Of a stretch of 64,000 bases of DNA, positions 50,856 through 58,590 are shown piece after piece. Numbering within the stretch: the first letter of the stretch is position 1; each line of letters begins with the position of its first letter. The notes under the pieces were generated by a model. That model ran no database searches. It worked only from the letters and a program-made list of their open reading frames with translations, and was not told the origin of the DNA. Origin of the DNA: an uncultured Bacteroides sp. (lineage in GTDB: Bacteria; Bacteroidota; Bacteroidia; Bacteroidales; Bacteroidaceae); assembly GCF_937912035.1 (NCBI RefSeq), contig NZ_CALDPF010000031.1, forward strand, positions 186,001 to 250,000. The letters run 5' to 3'. Position numbers and translations under genes: made by a program.

Positions 50856-51311
50856 ATGAGAATACTTATACTTTGTACAGGAAACAGCTGCCGTAGCCAG
50901 ATGGCTCACGGTTTCCTGCAATCGTTCGATGAAACTCTGGAGGTTTATTCCGGAGGAACAGAACCTGCCGCTCAGGTCAACCCTAAGGCTGTAGAAGTGA
51001 TGAAAGAAGTAGGAATAGACATAAGCAACCACATTCCAACGCATGTAAATACATATCTTGACAGTGAATGGGACTATGTGATAACCGTATGCGGAGGAGC
51101 CAACGAGAGTTGTCCGGCATTTACTGGCAAGGTAGGGAAACGCCTTCATATAGGTTTCGATGATCCGTCGCATGCCACAGGCACTGAGGAGTTCATCAAC
51201 TCAGAATTCCGCAGAGTACGCGACGAGATAAAGAACGGTTTCGCCCGTTTTTATATCACAGAGATAAAGAAACAGGAACTTCCAAAATGTTCTTGCGGTG
51301 GTAAGTGCTGA
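50856..51311 (+). CDS. arsC: Arsenate reductase, low-molecular-weight phosphatase type
   Basis: A 151-residue thioredoxin-linked ArsC. The P-loop CTGNSCRSQMAHGFL (7-21, CX5R) binds arsenate, and GVDISNH-like residues and VCGGANESCPAF (with the second catalytic Cys region) follow. An extra Cys-rich tail (PKCSCGGKC) may bind As(III) or pass it on. It makes arsenite for export. Last gene of the operon; an intrinsic terminator follows. Confidence 0.88.
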   Translation: MRILILCTGNSCRSQMAHGFLQSFDETLEVYSGGTEPAAQVNPKAVEVMKEVGIDISNHIPTHVNTYLDSEWDYVITVCGGANESCPAFTGKVGKRLHIGFDDPSHATGTEEFINSEFRRVRDEIKNGFARFYITEIKKQELPKCSCGGKC

Positions 51312-51327
51312 TAAAAGATAAAATATG

Positions 51328-51372
51328 GTGTTACGATGCAGATGTATTACGATTTGTGTCGTAACACTTTTT
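51328..51372 (+). terminator. Terminator of the arsenic operon
   Basis: GTGTTACGA (51328-51336) and TCGTAACAC (51359-51367) pair perfectly around a 22-nt loop, and TTTTT follows. Confidence 0.85.
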
Positions 51373-51380
51373 CTGTAGTA

Positions 51381-51875
51381 TTATTTCAAATAAAATTCAG
51401 AACACAGTTCTATCTCCTTATAATTACCGTTACCAAAATTGTCATAGAAAGTCTTTTTTATTCTATATCTACCTGACGTAATCTCATAAATATGTATTGG
51501 AAAGCTGAATACCATATATTCAGGGATATTGATTGGCAGAAACTCATCGTCGAATTTCAATACAGGTTTTTTATTTCTGGCTTTAATCCATACGCTGTCT
51601 TTCATATACTCCAGTTCCCAGTCGCGTCCGAAACTTAGTTGCCGCTTTTGAGGGTTAAAGACTATGGCATAGACTTCTTTAGTCGATGAATAATAATTCC
51701 CTTGAATTGTTTCCATTCTTACTTCCTGTCCTATGCTGTCGCTTATCAGGATTGTAGCATCGCCTGTTGTGCCCTGATATTCAGTTGCTTCCTGGTATTT
51801 ATTATCTTTACATCCAATGGATAAAAAGGTAATCAAAGTTATTATGAACAGAAAAAATAAATTACAGTTTTTCAT
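51381..51875 (-). CDS. Lipoprotein with one Ig-like (Big_14-type) domain
   Basis: A 164-residue lipoprotein (Cys in LSIGCKD, about residue 22). The single domain of about 110 residues has NPQKRQLSFGRDWELEYMKDSVW and ends SGRYRIKKTFYDNF...ELCSEFYLK. This matches the second half of the neighbouring 390-residue protein (FFGLDYGIARKEGDEW; GTYKVYKRIGFDG...MSAEFKLE). I take both as Big_14-like bacterial Ig folds. The function is unknown; it was probably formed by duplication. Downstream of the longer gene by 17 bases. Confidence 0.7.
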   Translation of the reverse strand: MKNCNLFFLFIITLITFLSIGCKDNKYQEATEYQGTTGDATILISDSIGQEVRMETIQGNYYSSTKEVYAIVFNPQKRQLSFGRDWELEYMKDSVWIKARNKKPVLKFDDEFLPINIPEYMVFSFPIHIYEITSGRYRIKKTFYDNFGNGNYKEIELCSEFYLK

Positions 51876-51892
51876 ATAAAAATATTATTTGA

Positions 51893-53065
51893 TTATTCTA
51901 ACTTGAATTCTGCCGACATATACCATTCTTTCCTGCTGCCGTCAAAACCTATTCTCTTATAGACCTTATATGTCCCTGGCTTGTTGTCGTTAACCAAGTT
52001 GTACATATGAGCCTTGAAATTGTAGTCACGACCTTTCTGTATAAGGATACCAACGGAATTCCAGACGGTGGAAGTGTTCAGAACAAGCCATTCGTCCCCT
52101 TCCTTTCGGGCAATTCCATAGTCAAGACCAAAAAATAGCATCCGGTCGTTATTGTTGGATATTTTTACCGGAATTTCTTCTGTACCAACAGGGTAAACAG
52201 GCTTTTCCGTTCTCATGCTGATGTCCATAGTGTCCGATGTCGTAGTGAAAGTGAGAGGTTGAGTTGGAGTTATCTTTCCGAAATCAAGGGCAGAGTAGTT
52301 CAGTATTCTTCTTCTGAACAATTTCTGATACGGCATGGCATTATTTATCAGACCAACCGATATCGTATCGCCGTCATAGAGCTGACATGCGGTTGAGATG
52401 TTTTCACGTATTGTATCTGTGCGTGGAAGGCTCGTAACTTTCTTCCACATACTGTCCATTAGTTTGCGGACACCCTTGTTGTCAACCATTTCAAACTCCG
52501 CAAATGCGACTTCCGTATCGTCGTTGAACGGCTTGTATATACGATATTTTCCCGGACTGTTGGGAACGATGTCGGTATAGATGTGTATGGTCTGCATTCT
52601 GACATTATGGTATGGCGATATTATCCAGAGCATATCCTCACTAATAGGATTTATAGGTAACGGTTCCCAGGTTTTGTCTTTCTCGTTATAATAGGCTATG
52701 CTGTACTCGTCTCCGCAAGTGTACTCCCTGCCTGATTTGTTGGTTATGAACACTGTTATTTCATTTGTCGGGAGAGGGTAGTAGTCGAATTCTGTGCGCA
52801 AACTTAAAAGGGTAGGGCTGATTTCCTTGCCTTTGGGGATGTCATTGCAGTAAGGCACGATGACGGGTATGAAAACTTCAGCACTGTCATGTCTGGCGGT
52901 ATCGGCAAGGATAGTGTCCGCTACAGTTTCTTTCTGCAGCATAACGGTATCTGCTCGCAGTGTGACGGAATCTGCATGGCAGGATTCTGTTTGTCTTTTC
53001 CCTGCATTGTTGCAACCTGTCAGTAGCATTATGAGGACAAAGAGTAATGTGGTTGTATTTTTCAT
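51893..53065 (-). CDS. Lipoprotein with two Ig-like (Big_14-type) domains
   Basis: A 390-residue lipoprotein (Cys18 in LLTGCNN). A Ser/Thr/Asp-rich linker (20-70) is followed by two tandem domains: about 80-200 (EFDYYPLPTNEITVFITNKSG; YSIAYYNEKDKTWEPL; GKYRIYKPFNDDTEVAFAEFEM) and 275-390 (TEKPVYPVGTEEIPVKISNN; FFGLDYGIARKEGDEW; GTYKVYKRIGFDG). The domains resemble each other and the next gene's protein. The pattern suggests a surface or periplasmic binding role, but nothing shows a ligand. Confidence 0.7.
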   Translation of the reverse strand: MKNTTTLLFVLIMLLTGCNNAGKRQTESCHADSVTLRADTVMLQKETVADTILADTARHDSAEVFIPVIVPYCNDIPKGKEISPTLLSLRTEFDYYPLPTNEITVFITNKSGREYTCGDEYSIAYYNEKDKTWEPLPINPISEDMLWIISPYHNVRMQTIHIYTDIVPNSPGKYRIYKPFNDDTEVAFAEFEMVDNKGVRKLMDSMWKKVTSLPRTDTIRENISTACQLYDGDTISVGLINNAMPYQKLFRRRILNYSALDFGKITPTQPLTFTTTSDTMDISMRTEKPVYPVGTEEIPVKISNNNDRMLFFGLDYGIARKEGDEWLVLNTSTVWNSVGILIQKGRDYNFKAHMYNLVNDNKPGTYKVYKRIGFDGSRKEWYMSAEFKLE

Positions 53066-53138
53066 CTGGCAACGGATTTTATCTCTTCTAAGATAGATGA
53101 AATTTATGATAAATGCAAGATATATATCAAAATGTTAC

Positions 53139-53146
53139 TATCTTTG
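53139..53146 (+). promoter_or_regulatory. -7 box for the DUF4954 gene
   Basis: TATCTTTG, 29 bases before ATG 53175; transcription should start near 53153. Confidence 0.65.
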
Positions 53147-53174
53147 TCGTTAGAATGATAAAAGAACAAGTGAA

Positions 53175-55175
53175 ATGATTATTATGGAACATACTTTTAG
53201 AAATCTCACGGAGGCTGAGATTGATACACTTATTGTACAAGGGTGTTGTGCTGAGAACTGGTCGGATGTAACTGTAGCCGAAAGCTTTGACGCTTCAAAA
53301 GTTTGGCATGTAAGGATGTCCGGCAAGATAAGGATAGGGGAGTTGAACGGCGAGTTTACCCTTGCCGGTGGAGTAAAGAAGTCATCTGGAATAAGAAATG
53401 CTACTCTGCATAATGTAACTGTAGGCAACGGCTGTTGCATAGAGAATGTAAAGAACTATATCGCGAATTATGTCATTTCGGACAGAGTCTTCATCGAGAA
53501 TGTTGATTGCATGATTGTGGATAAGCGTTCCACTTTCGGAAACGGTACCGAAGTATCCGTGCTGAGTGAAACCGGTGGTCGTGAGGTTATAATTCACGAC
53601 AAATTATCAGCTCACGAGGCTTATATAGCGGCCATGTACAGACATCGTCCTGACCTGGCTGCAAAGATGAAGTCACTGGTCATGAAATATGCCGATGAGA
53701 TAGCTTCGGAATATGGCTATGTAGGCAATGACGCGATGATTGTAGATACAGGATATATCAAGAACGTACGTATCGGAAGTTTCTGCAAGATTGAGAGTGC
53801 GGGAAGATTGAAGAACGGTAGCCTTAACAGTAACGAGAGTGCGCCTATTCATATCGGTTTCGGCGTAATCTGTGATGATTTCATCATTTCCAGCGGTTCG
53901 CATATCGAAGACGGTACTATGCTGACAAGATGTTTTGTAGGTCAGTCATGCCACATGGGACATAACTATTCTGCATCCGATTCTCTGTTCTTCTGCAACT
54001 GTCAGGAAGAAAACGGCGAGGCTTGTGCCATCTTTGCGGGTCCTTTCACCGTTACACATCATAAGTCAACACTTCTCATAGCCGGAATGTTCTCATTCAT
54101 GAATGCCGGTTCCGGCTCAAACCAGAGCAACCACATGTATAAGTTGGGACCTATCCACCAGGGTATTATGGAGAGAGGCGCCAAGACCGCTTCCGACTCT
54201 TATATCCTATGGCCTGCACGTATCGGAGCCTTCTCCCTCGTTATGGGACGCCACGTGGCTCATCCTGACACTACCAACCTGCCTTTCTCATATCTTATAG
54301 AAGAGAAGAATACCACATACCTAATGCCAGGTGTAAACCTCCGCAGTGTGGGTACTATCCGCGATGCCCAGAAGTGGCCTAAGCGTGATAACAGGAAGGA
54401 TCCTTGCCGTATGGATAAGGTGAACTACAATCTTCTGAGTCCATATACCATACAGAAGATGTTCAAGGGACGTGATATTCTGAAAGATCTTGCAAGGGTA
54501 TCGGGCGAGACATCGGAGACATATTCATATCAGAGTGCCAAGATAAAAAATTCGTCTCTAAATAAAGGTATAAAGTTCTATGAGACAGGTATAACCAAGT
54601 TCCTTGGAAACTCTGTGATAAAACGTCTTGAGATAACCGAATTCAAGACAGACGAGGAAATTCGCGAAAGACTCAAGCCTGATACTGCTATTGGTACGGG
54701 AGAATGGGTTGACGTTTCCGGACTTATCGCCCCTCGTAGCGAGATAGACCGTCTGATGGCTGATATAGAAAACGGAGTGCTTGATTCTGTAGAAAAGATT
54801 GATGCCCGTCTGACAGAGATGCACAATAACTACTATACATACGAGTGGACTTGGGCATACGGCAAGATGCTTGAATTCTTTGGTCTGGATGCCGATAAAA
54901 TAACAAAAGAAGATATTATAAGTATCGTAGAAAAGTGGAAAGAGGCAGTAATCGGTCTTGACAGAATGGTTTACGAAGATGCCAAGAAAGAATTCTCTCT
55001 TTCAGCCATGACTGGATTCGGCGCTGACGGAACCAGAGAGGAACAAAGGCTTGATTTTGAACAGGTGAGAGGCGATTTTGAAAGTAATCCTTTCGTAAAA
55101 GCTGTATTGGAGCATATAAAGATAAAGGGCGAGCTTGGAGATGAACTGATAGCCAGAATGAACAAGGTGAAATGA
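53175..55175 (+). CDS. DUF4954 protein with left-handed beta-helix features
   Basis: A 666-residue soluble protein recognised as the Bacteroidetes DUF4954 family. Much of residues 50-350 shows hexapeptide-like repeats with short valine/isoleucine-rich turns (NATLHNVTVGNGCCIENVKNY; YIKNVRIGSFCKIESAG; PIHIGFGVICDDFIISSGS). These suggest a left-handed beta-helix like those of acyltransferases and nucleotidyltransferases. The C-terminal third is helical (EITEFKTDEEIRERL). No catalytic residue is assignable. ATG 53175 and 53184 are both possible starts. Confidence 0.8.
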   Translation: MIIMEHTFRNLTEAEIDTLIVQGCCAENWSDVTVAESFDASKVWHVRMSGKIRIGELNGEFTLAGGVKKSSGIRNATLHNVTVGNGCCIENVKNYIANYVISDRVFIENVDCMIVDKRSTFGNGTEVSVLSETGGREVIIHDKLSAHEAYIAAMYRHRPDLAAKMKSLVMKYADEIASEYGYVGNDAMIVDTGYIKNVRIGSFCKIESAGRLKNGSLNSNESAPIHIGFGVICDDFIISSGSHIEDGTMLTRCFVGQSCHMGHNYSASDSLFFCNCQEENGEACAIFAGPFTVTHHKSTLLIAGMFSFMNAGSGSNQSNHMYKLGPIHQGIMERGAKTASDSYILWPARIGAFSLVMGRHVAHPDTTNLPFSYLIEEKNTTYLMPGVNLRSVGTIRDAQKWPKRDNRKDPCRMDKVNYNLLSPYTIQKMFKGRDILKDLARVSGETSETYSYQSAKIKNSSLNKGIKFYETGITKFLGNSVIKRLEITEFKTDEEIRERLKPDTAIGTGEWVDVSGLIAPRSEIDRLMADIENGVLDSVEKIDARLTEMHNNYYTYEWTWAYGKMLEFFGLDADKITKEDIISIVEKWKEAVIGLDRMVYEDAKKEFSLSAMTGFGADGTREEQRLDFEQVRGDFESNPFVKAVLEHIKIKGELGDELIARMNKVK

Positions 55176-55218
55176 AGGGTTGACTGACCTGTTTCTTGTT
55201 TTTTTCATAAACAATGTT

Positions 55219-55226
55219 TATATTTG
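55219..55226 (+). promoter_or_regulatory. -7 box for the MgtC/SapB gene
   Basis: TATATTTG fits TAnnTTTG, 20 bases before ATG 55246. Confidence 0.6.
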
Positions 55227-55245
55227 TGTATAAGCATTTTGGATT

Positions 55246-55920
55246 ATGGAAATGTACACAGAATTTATTTTAAGGTTGGTTGTAGCCAGCCTTATGGGAG
55301 TTATAATAGGTCTGGAGAGGGAATACCGTTCAAAGGAGGCTGGATATAGAACTCATTTTCTTGTAGCCTTGGGAAGTGCGCTGATGATGATTGTCTCGCA
55401 ATATGGTTTTTCTGATGTGCTTGAGGCTGATCTCGTGAGGCTCGATCCTAGTCGTCTTGCTGCCCAGGTAGTGAGTGGAATAGGTTTTATAGGTGCAGGT
55501 ACTATAATACTGCTACAGAAGCAGATTGTGCGTGGCCTGACTACTGCTGCAGGGATATGGGCTACATCTGGAATCGGGCTTGCCATTGGTGCCGGTATGT
55601 ACACTATAGGAATAACCGCCACAGTGCTTTTCCTTATTGGTGTGGAAGTTCTGAATTATTTCTTCAAAGGTATAAGCCTGAGGAGCATGATTGTGGAATT
55701 CTCTACACACGATCAGGATTCTCTGAAAAAGATTTCCGCATTGTTCAGCTCCCGTAATTTCATTATCAGTTCGTATGAAATGGAAGATAGGACAGACGGC
55801 AGCGGTAACCCCATACATTATGTTACTATGGTCGTAAAAGCCAAAAACATGAATGAGGAAGGCGTATTGCTGATGCTGCTCCATGATTTTCCTGAAATTA
55901 CAGTTCATAGGATTATATAA
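55246..55920 (+). CDS. MgtC/SapB-family membrane protein
   Basis: A 224-residue membrane protein. The MgtC signature is clear: LMGVIIGLEREYRSKEAGYRTHFLVALGSALMM (16-48), GIGFIGAGTIIL and GLTTAAGIWATSGIGLAIGAG. Four to five helices fill 1-145, and an ACT-like cytoplasmic tail follows. MgtC proteins are linked to magnesium limitation and membrane-potential control. A start at 55252 is also possible. Monocistronic. Confidence 0.9.
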   Translation: MEMYTEFILRLVVASLMGVIIGLEREYRSKEAGYRTHFLVALGSALMMIVSQYGFSDVLEADLVRLDPSRLAAQVVSGIGFIGAGTIILLQKQIVRGLTTAAGIWATSGIGLAIGAGMYTIGITATVLFLIGVEVLNYFFKGISLRSMIVEFSTHDQDSLKKISALFSSRNFIISSYEMEDRTDGSGNPIHYVTMVVKAKNMNEEGVLLMLLHDFPEITVHRII

Positions 55921-55956
55921 ACAAGAAAAGTCCGGATTTTCCGGACTTTTCTTGTT
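55920..55956. terminator. Bidirectional terminator between the MgtC and GH92 genes
   Basis: Perfect 17-nt arms (55920-55936 and 55940-55956, centred on GTCCGGA/TCCGGAC) with a 3-nt loop. A-rich left and T-rich right arms suit both directions. The right end touches the GH92 stop codon. Confidence 0.88.
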
Positions 55957-58274
55957 TATTGTTTGTTTGAAATGTAAAGTTTTGTTTTACCTTTTTCTGA
56001 TACTGATGGAGGTATGTCTGACGGCTTAGTGCCTCTCTTGAAATTCGCCTTGTCGCTCATTATAAAATGAACTGTTATTCCATCTTTAATGTCCTCATAT
56101 TTTAAGTAAGACTTGGTGTATTTTTTTCCGTTGACAAACATTTCCTTGATATAGACATTTTTTTCTGACCAGTTTTCTGTTGTCATCTTGATGTATTTGT
56201 CATTACTCAGTTTTACAGTAAGTCCCTTTACGCAAGGTGAACCGATATTGTAAATATTGCTTGACGGTGCTACGGGGTAGAATCCGAGACAGTTGAACAT
56301 GTACCATGCTGACATTTGTCCGCAGTCGTCGTTTCCACTCAAAGATCCCGGTTCAGTTCCATAGAACCGTCTGGCTATTTCTCTTATCCATTTTTGACAG
56401 TTCCATGGCTCGCCAAGGTAATTATAAAGGTATGTCACATGGTGACATGGCTCATTCCCGTGCCAGTATCCTCCTATACGTCCCTGTATGTCGTGTGCAC
56501 CAGGAATATCATCAGGTAGTTCCAGTGTGAATAAATTGTCAAGGTTTTTCTTAAATGTTTTTTTACCAGCGAGGTTAATATACCCCTGAATGTCATGAGG
56601 TACAGTCCATGTGTATTGCATTGTAAATCCTTCCGTGATATCTCCCCAGCCGTTTTCTGAGCCGGGTCCCTGATAGGCTACAGGCGCAAAAGGTGTACGC
56701 CATTTGCCATTGATGTCTTTTCCGCGCATGAATTTTGTATCAGGGTCTATCAGTGTCTGATATCCCATAGACCTGTTAAGGAAATATTCGTAATCTTCTG
56801 TCTTTCCCAATGCTTTTGCAGCCTGTGCTATGCAATAGTCATCGTAAGCATATTCCAAAGTTTTTGATACCGATTCTGCTTCTTTGTCGAAAGGAACATA
56901 TCCGTTCATTCTGTATTCTGGCAGGCAGTCATAGTTGTTATTCATGGCTGTAGTTCTCATTGCTTCGTAAGCTCTTTCGTAGTCAAATCCTTTCACGCCT
57001 TTCACAATCATGTCCGCAAGTACAGATACTGCATGGTAGCCGATCATGCACCATGTCTCGTTTCCATAGAAAGACCATATTGGGAGCATCTTCTCTACAC
57101 TTTTGTCGTAGTGTGCCAGCATGGAATTTGCTATGTTTGCATTAAGTTCCTGGTTTACGAGGTTTAGCCATGGGTGAAATGCCCTGTATGTATCCCACAA
57201 AGACAGCACTGTATAGTTGGTAAATCCGTCTGCTTTTTCAATGTTCTTGTCCAGTCCTCTGAATTTGCCGTCCGAATCCTGGAATATAAACGGATGCATG
57301 GCAGCCCTGTATGCGGCAGTGTAGAATGTGATTTTATCATCTTTTGTTCCGTCAACCATATATTTCGAAAGCTCCTTTTCCCACAGGTCAACACCTTTTT
57401 GTCTCAATTCGTCGAAACTTACTCCGTCAAGTTCCCTGAGGTTTTCTTTTGCTCCGTCAGTGCTTACGGCAGAAATTGCTGTTTTCACTGTTACGGTTTC
57501 ATTTTCTTCTGTTTCGAAAGAGATACATGCCATAAGGTTCTTTCCCCATGCTTCATAACTGCTTCTGAACCTCATGGTATTGTATATCACGGGCTTCTTG
57601 TCCTGCATTATTCTGAAGTTCTTCAGCTTTTTCGAGAACACAGCAGTGAAATATATATGTCTTTCAGGTCCCCATCCTTTTACCAACTTATATCCGGTAA
57701 TTGTAGAGTCATTTTCCATTCTCAGGTTTGACCATTCGCAGTTTTGCCACAGTGTATGGTTCATGTCTATCATTATGAACGATTTGTCGGATTTGGGATA
57801 TGTAAATCTGAAAATTCCGCTTCTTACTCCCGATGTCATTTCAGCCTTGACATTATAGTCCAGCAGGTTTACCGCATAATAGTTGGGTGATGCCCATTCC
57901 TGTTCATGCGAATACCTTGAACGGTAGCTTCCTTTCATGTTTTCCCTCGTTCCCGGATCAAGTTTCATCTCTCCGGTACCCGGTATGAACAGGAAATCTC
58001 CAAGATCAGGTATTCCGGTTCCACTCAAATGTGTAAGGCTGAATCCCAGTATTGACGTGTGGTTATATTTATATCCTGCCGCAGCATCATAAAATTTTGC
58101 GTCTGTATCCGGGCTTATCTGTATTCCCCCGAATGGAATTTGTGCTCCGGGATATACATTGCCGTAGCCGTCTGTTCCGATGAAAGGATTTACGTAGTCC
58201 ACCAACTTTTTCGCGCTCATAAGTCCCGGACTGATTGTAAGGATTAAGGTTAGAATTTTTTTTGATAGGTTCAT
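55956..58274 (-). CDS. GH92 alpha-mannosidase, secreted
   Basis: A 772-residue glycoside hydrolase of family GH92, calcium-dependent exo-alpha-mannosidases acting on N-glycans or yeast mannan. The signal peptide (MNLSKKILTLILTISPGLMSA) is followed by the family start VDYVNPFIGTDGYGNVYPGAQIPFGG. GNEPCHHVTYLYNYLGEPW and NDDCGQMSAWYMFNCLGFYPV hold active-site residues. Linkage specificity (1,2 / 1,3 / 1,6) cannot be told. The start is supported by a -7 box at 58332-58339. Divergent from the AraC-type sensor gene. Confidence 0.93.
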   Translation of the reverse strand: MNLSKKILTLILTISPGLMSAKKLVDYVNPFIGTDGYGNVYPGAQIPFGGIQISPDTDAKFYDAAAGYKYNHTSILGFSLTHLSGTGIPDLGDFLFIPGTGEMKLDPGTRENMKGSYRSRYSHEQEWASPNYYAVNLLDYNVKAEMTSGVRSGIFRFTYPKSDKSFIMIDMNHTLWQNCEWSNLRMENDSTITGYKLVKGWGPERHIYFTAVFSKKLKNFRIMQDKKPVIYNTMRFRSSYEAWGKNLMACISFETEENETVTVKTAISAVSTDGAKENLRELDGVSFDELRQKGVDLWEKELSKYMVDGTKDDKITFYTAAYRAAMHPFIFQDSDGKFRGLDKNIEKADGFTNYTVLSLWDTYRAFHPWLNLVNQELNANIANSMLAHYDKSVEKMLPIWSFYGNETWCMIGYHAVSVLADMIVKGVKGFDYERAYEAMRTTAMNNNYDCLPEYRMNGYVPFDKEAESVSKTLEYAYDDYCIAQAAKALGKTEDYEYFLNRSMGYQTLIDPDTKFMRGKDINGKWRTPFAPVAYQGPGSENGWGDITEGFTMQYTWTVPHDIQGYINLAGKKTFKKNLDNLFTLELPDDIPGAHDIQGRIGGYWHGNEPCHHVTYLYNYLGEPWNCQKWIREIARRFYGTEPGSLSGNDDCGQMSAWYMFNCLGFYPVAPSSNIYNIGSPCVKGLTVKLSNDKYIKMTTENWSEKNVYIKEMFVNGKKYTKSYLKYEDIKDGITVHFIMSDKANFKRGTKPSDIPPSVSEKGKTKLYISNKQ

Positions 58275-58331
58275 GATAAAGAGGTTTAATGCAGCAAGCT
58301 GCGTTCTACATTTTTGTTATTAAGGTTTGTG

Positions 58332-58339
58332 CAAATATA
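58332..58339 (-). promoter_or_regulatory. -7 box for the GH92 gene
   Basis: The minus strand reads TATATTTG, 57 bases before the ATG. In the rest of the 316-bp divergent region (58275-58590) I see AT-rich DNA and no clear -7 box for the regulator; TAACCTTG at 58575-58582 is too close to its start to be convincing. Confidence 0.55.
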
Positions 58340-58590
58340 TATAATGTATGGTCATTTATTGTTCTCATGAGTGACAGATTGAAGCTCTGGATAACAACGT
58401 CGCATTTGTGTAGTATATCATAAATGTAAAGTTTTGATTATTAAATATTTATATTGTAATATATAAACCCTTGGCATAAAAGAGTACACTAAAATGCATA
58501 AATGGATAATAAAATATGCCCAAAAGTTGTATGTTATTTATAAAAATATTAATATTGTACATATTAACCTATAATAACCTTGAAATCATA

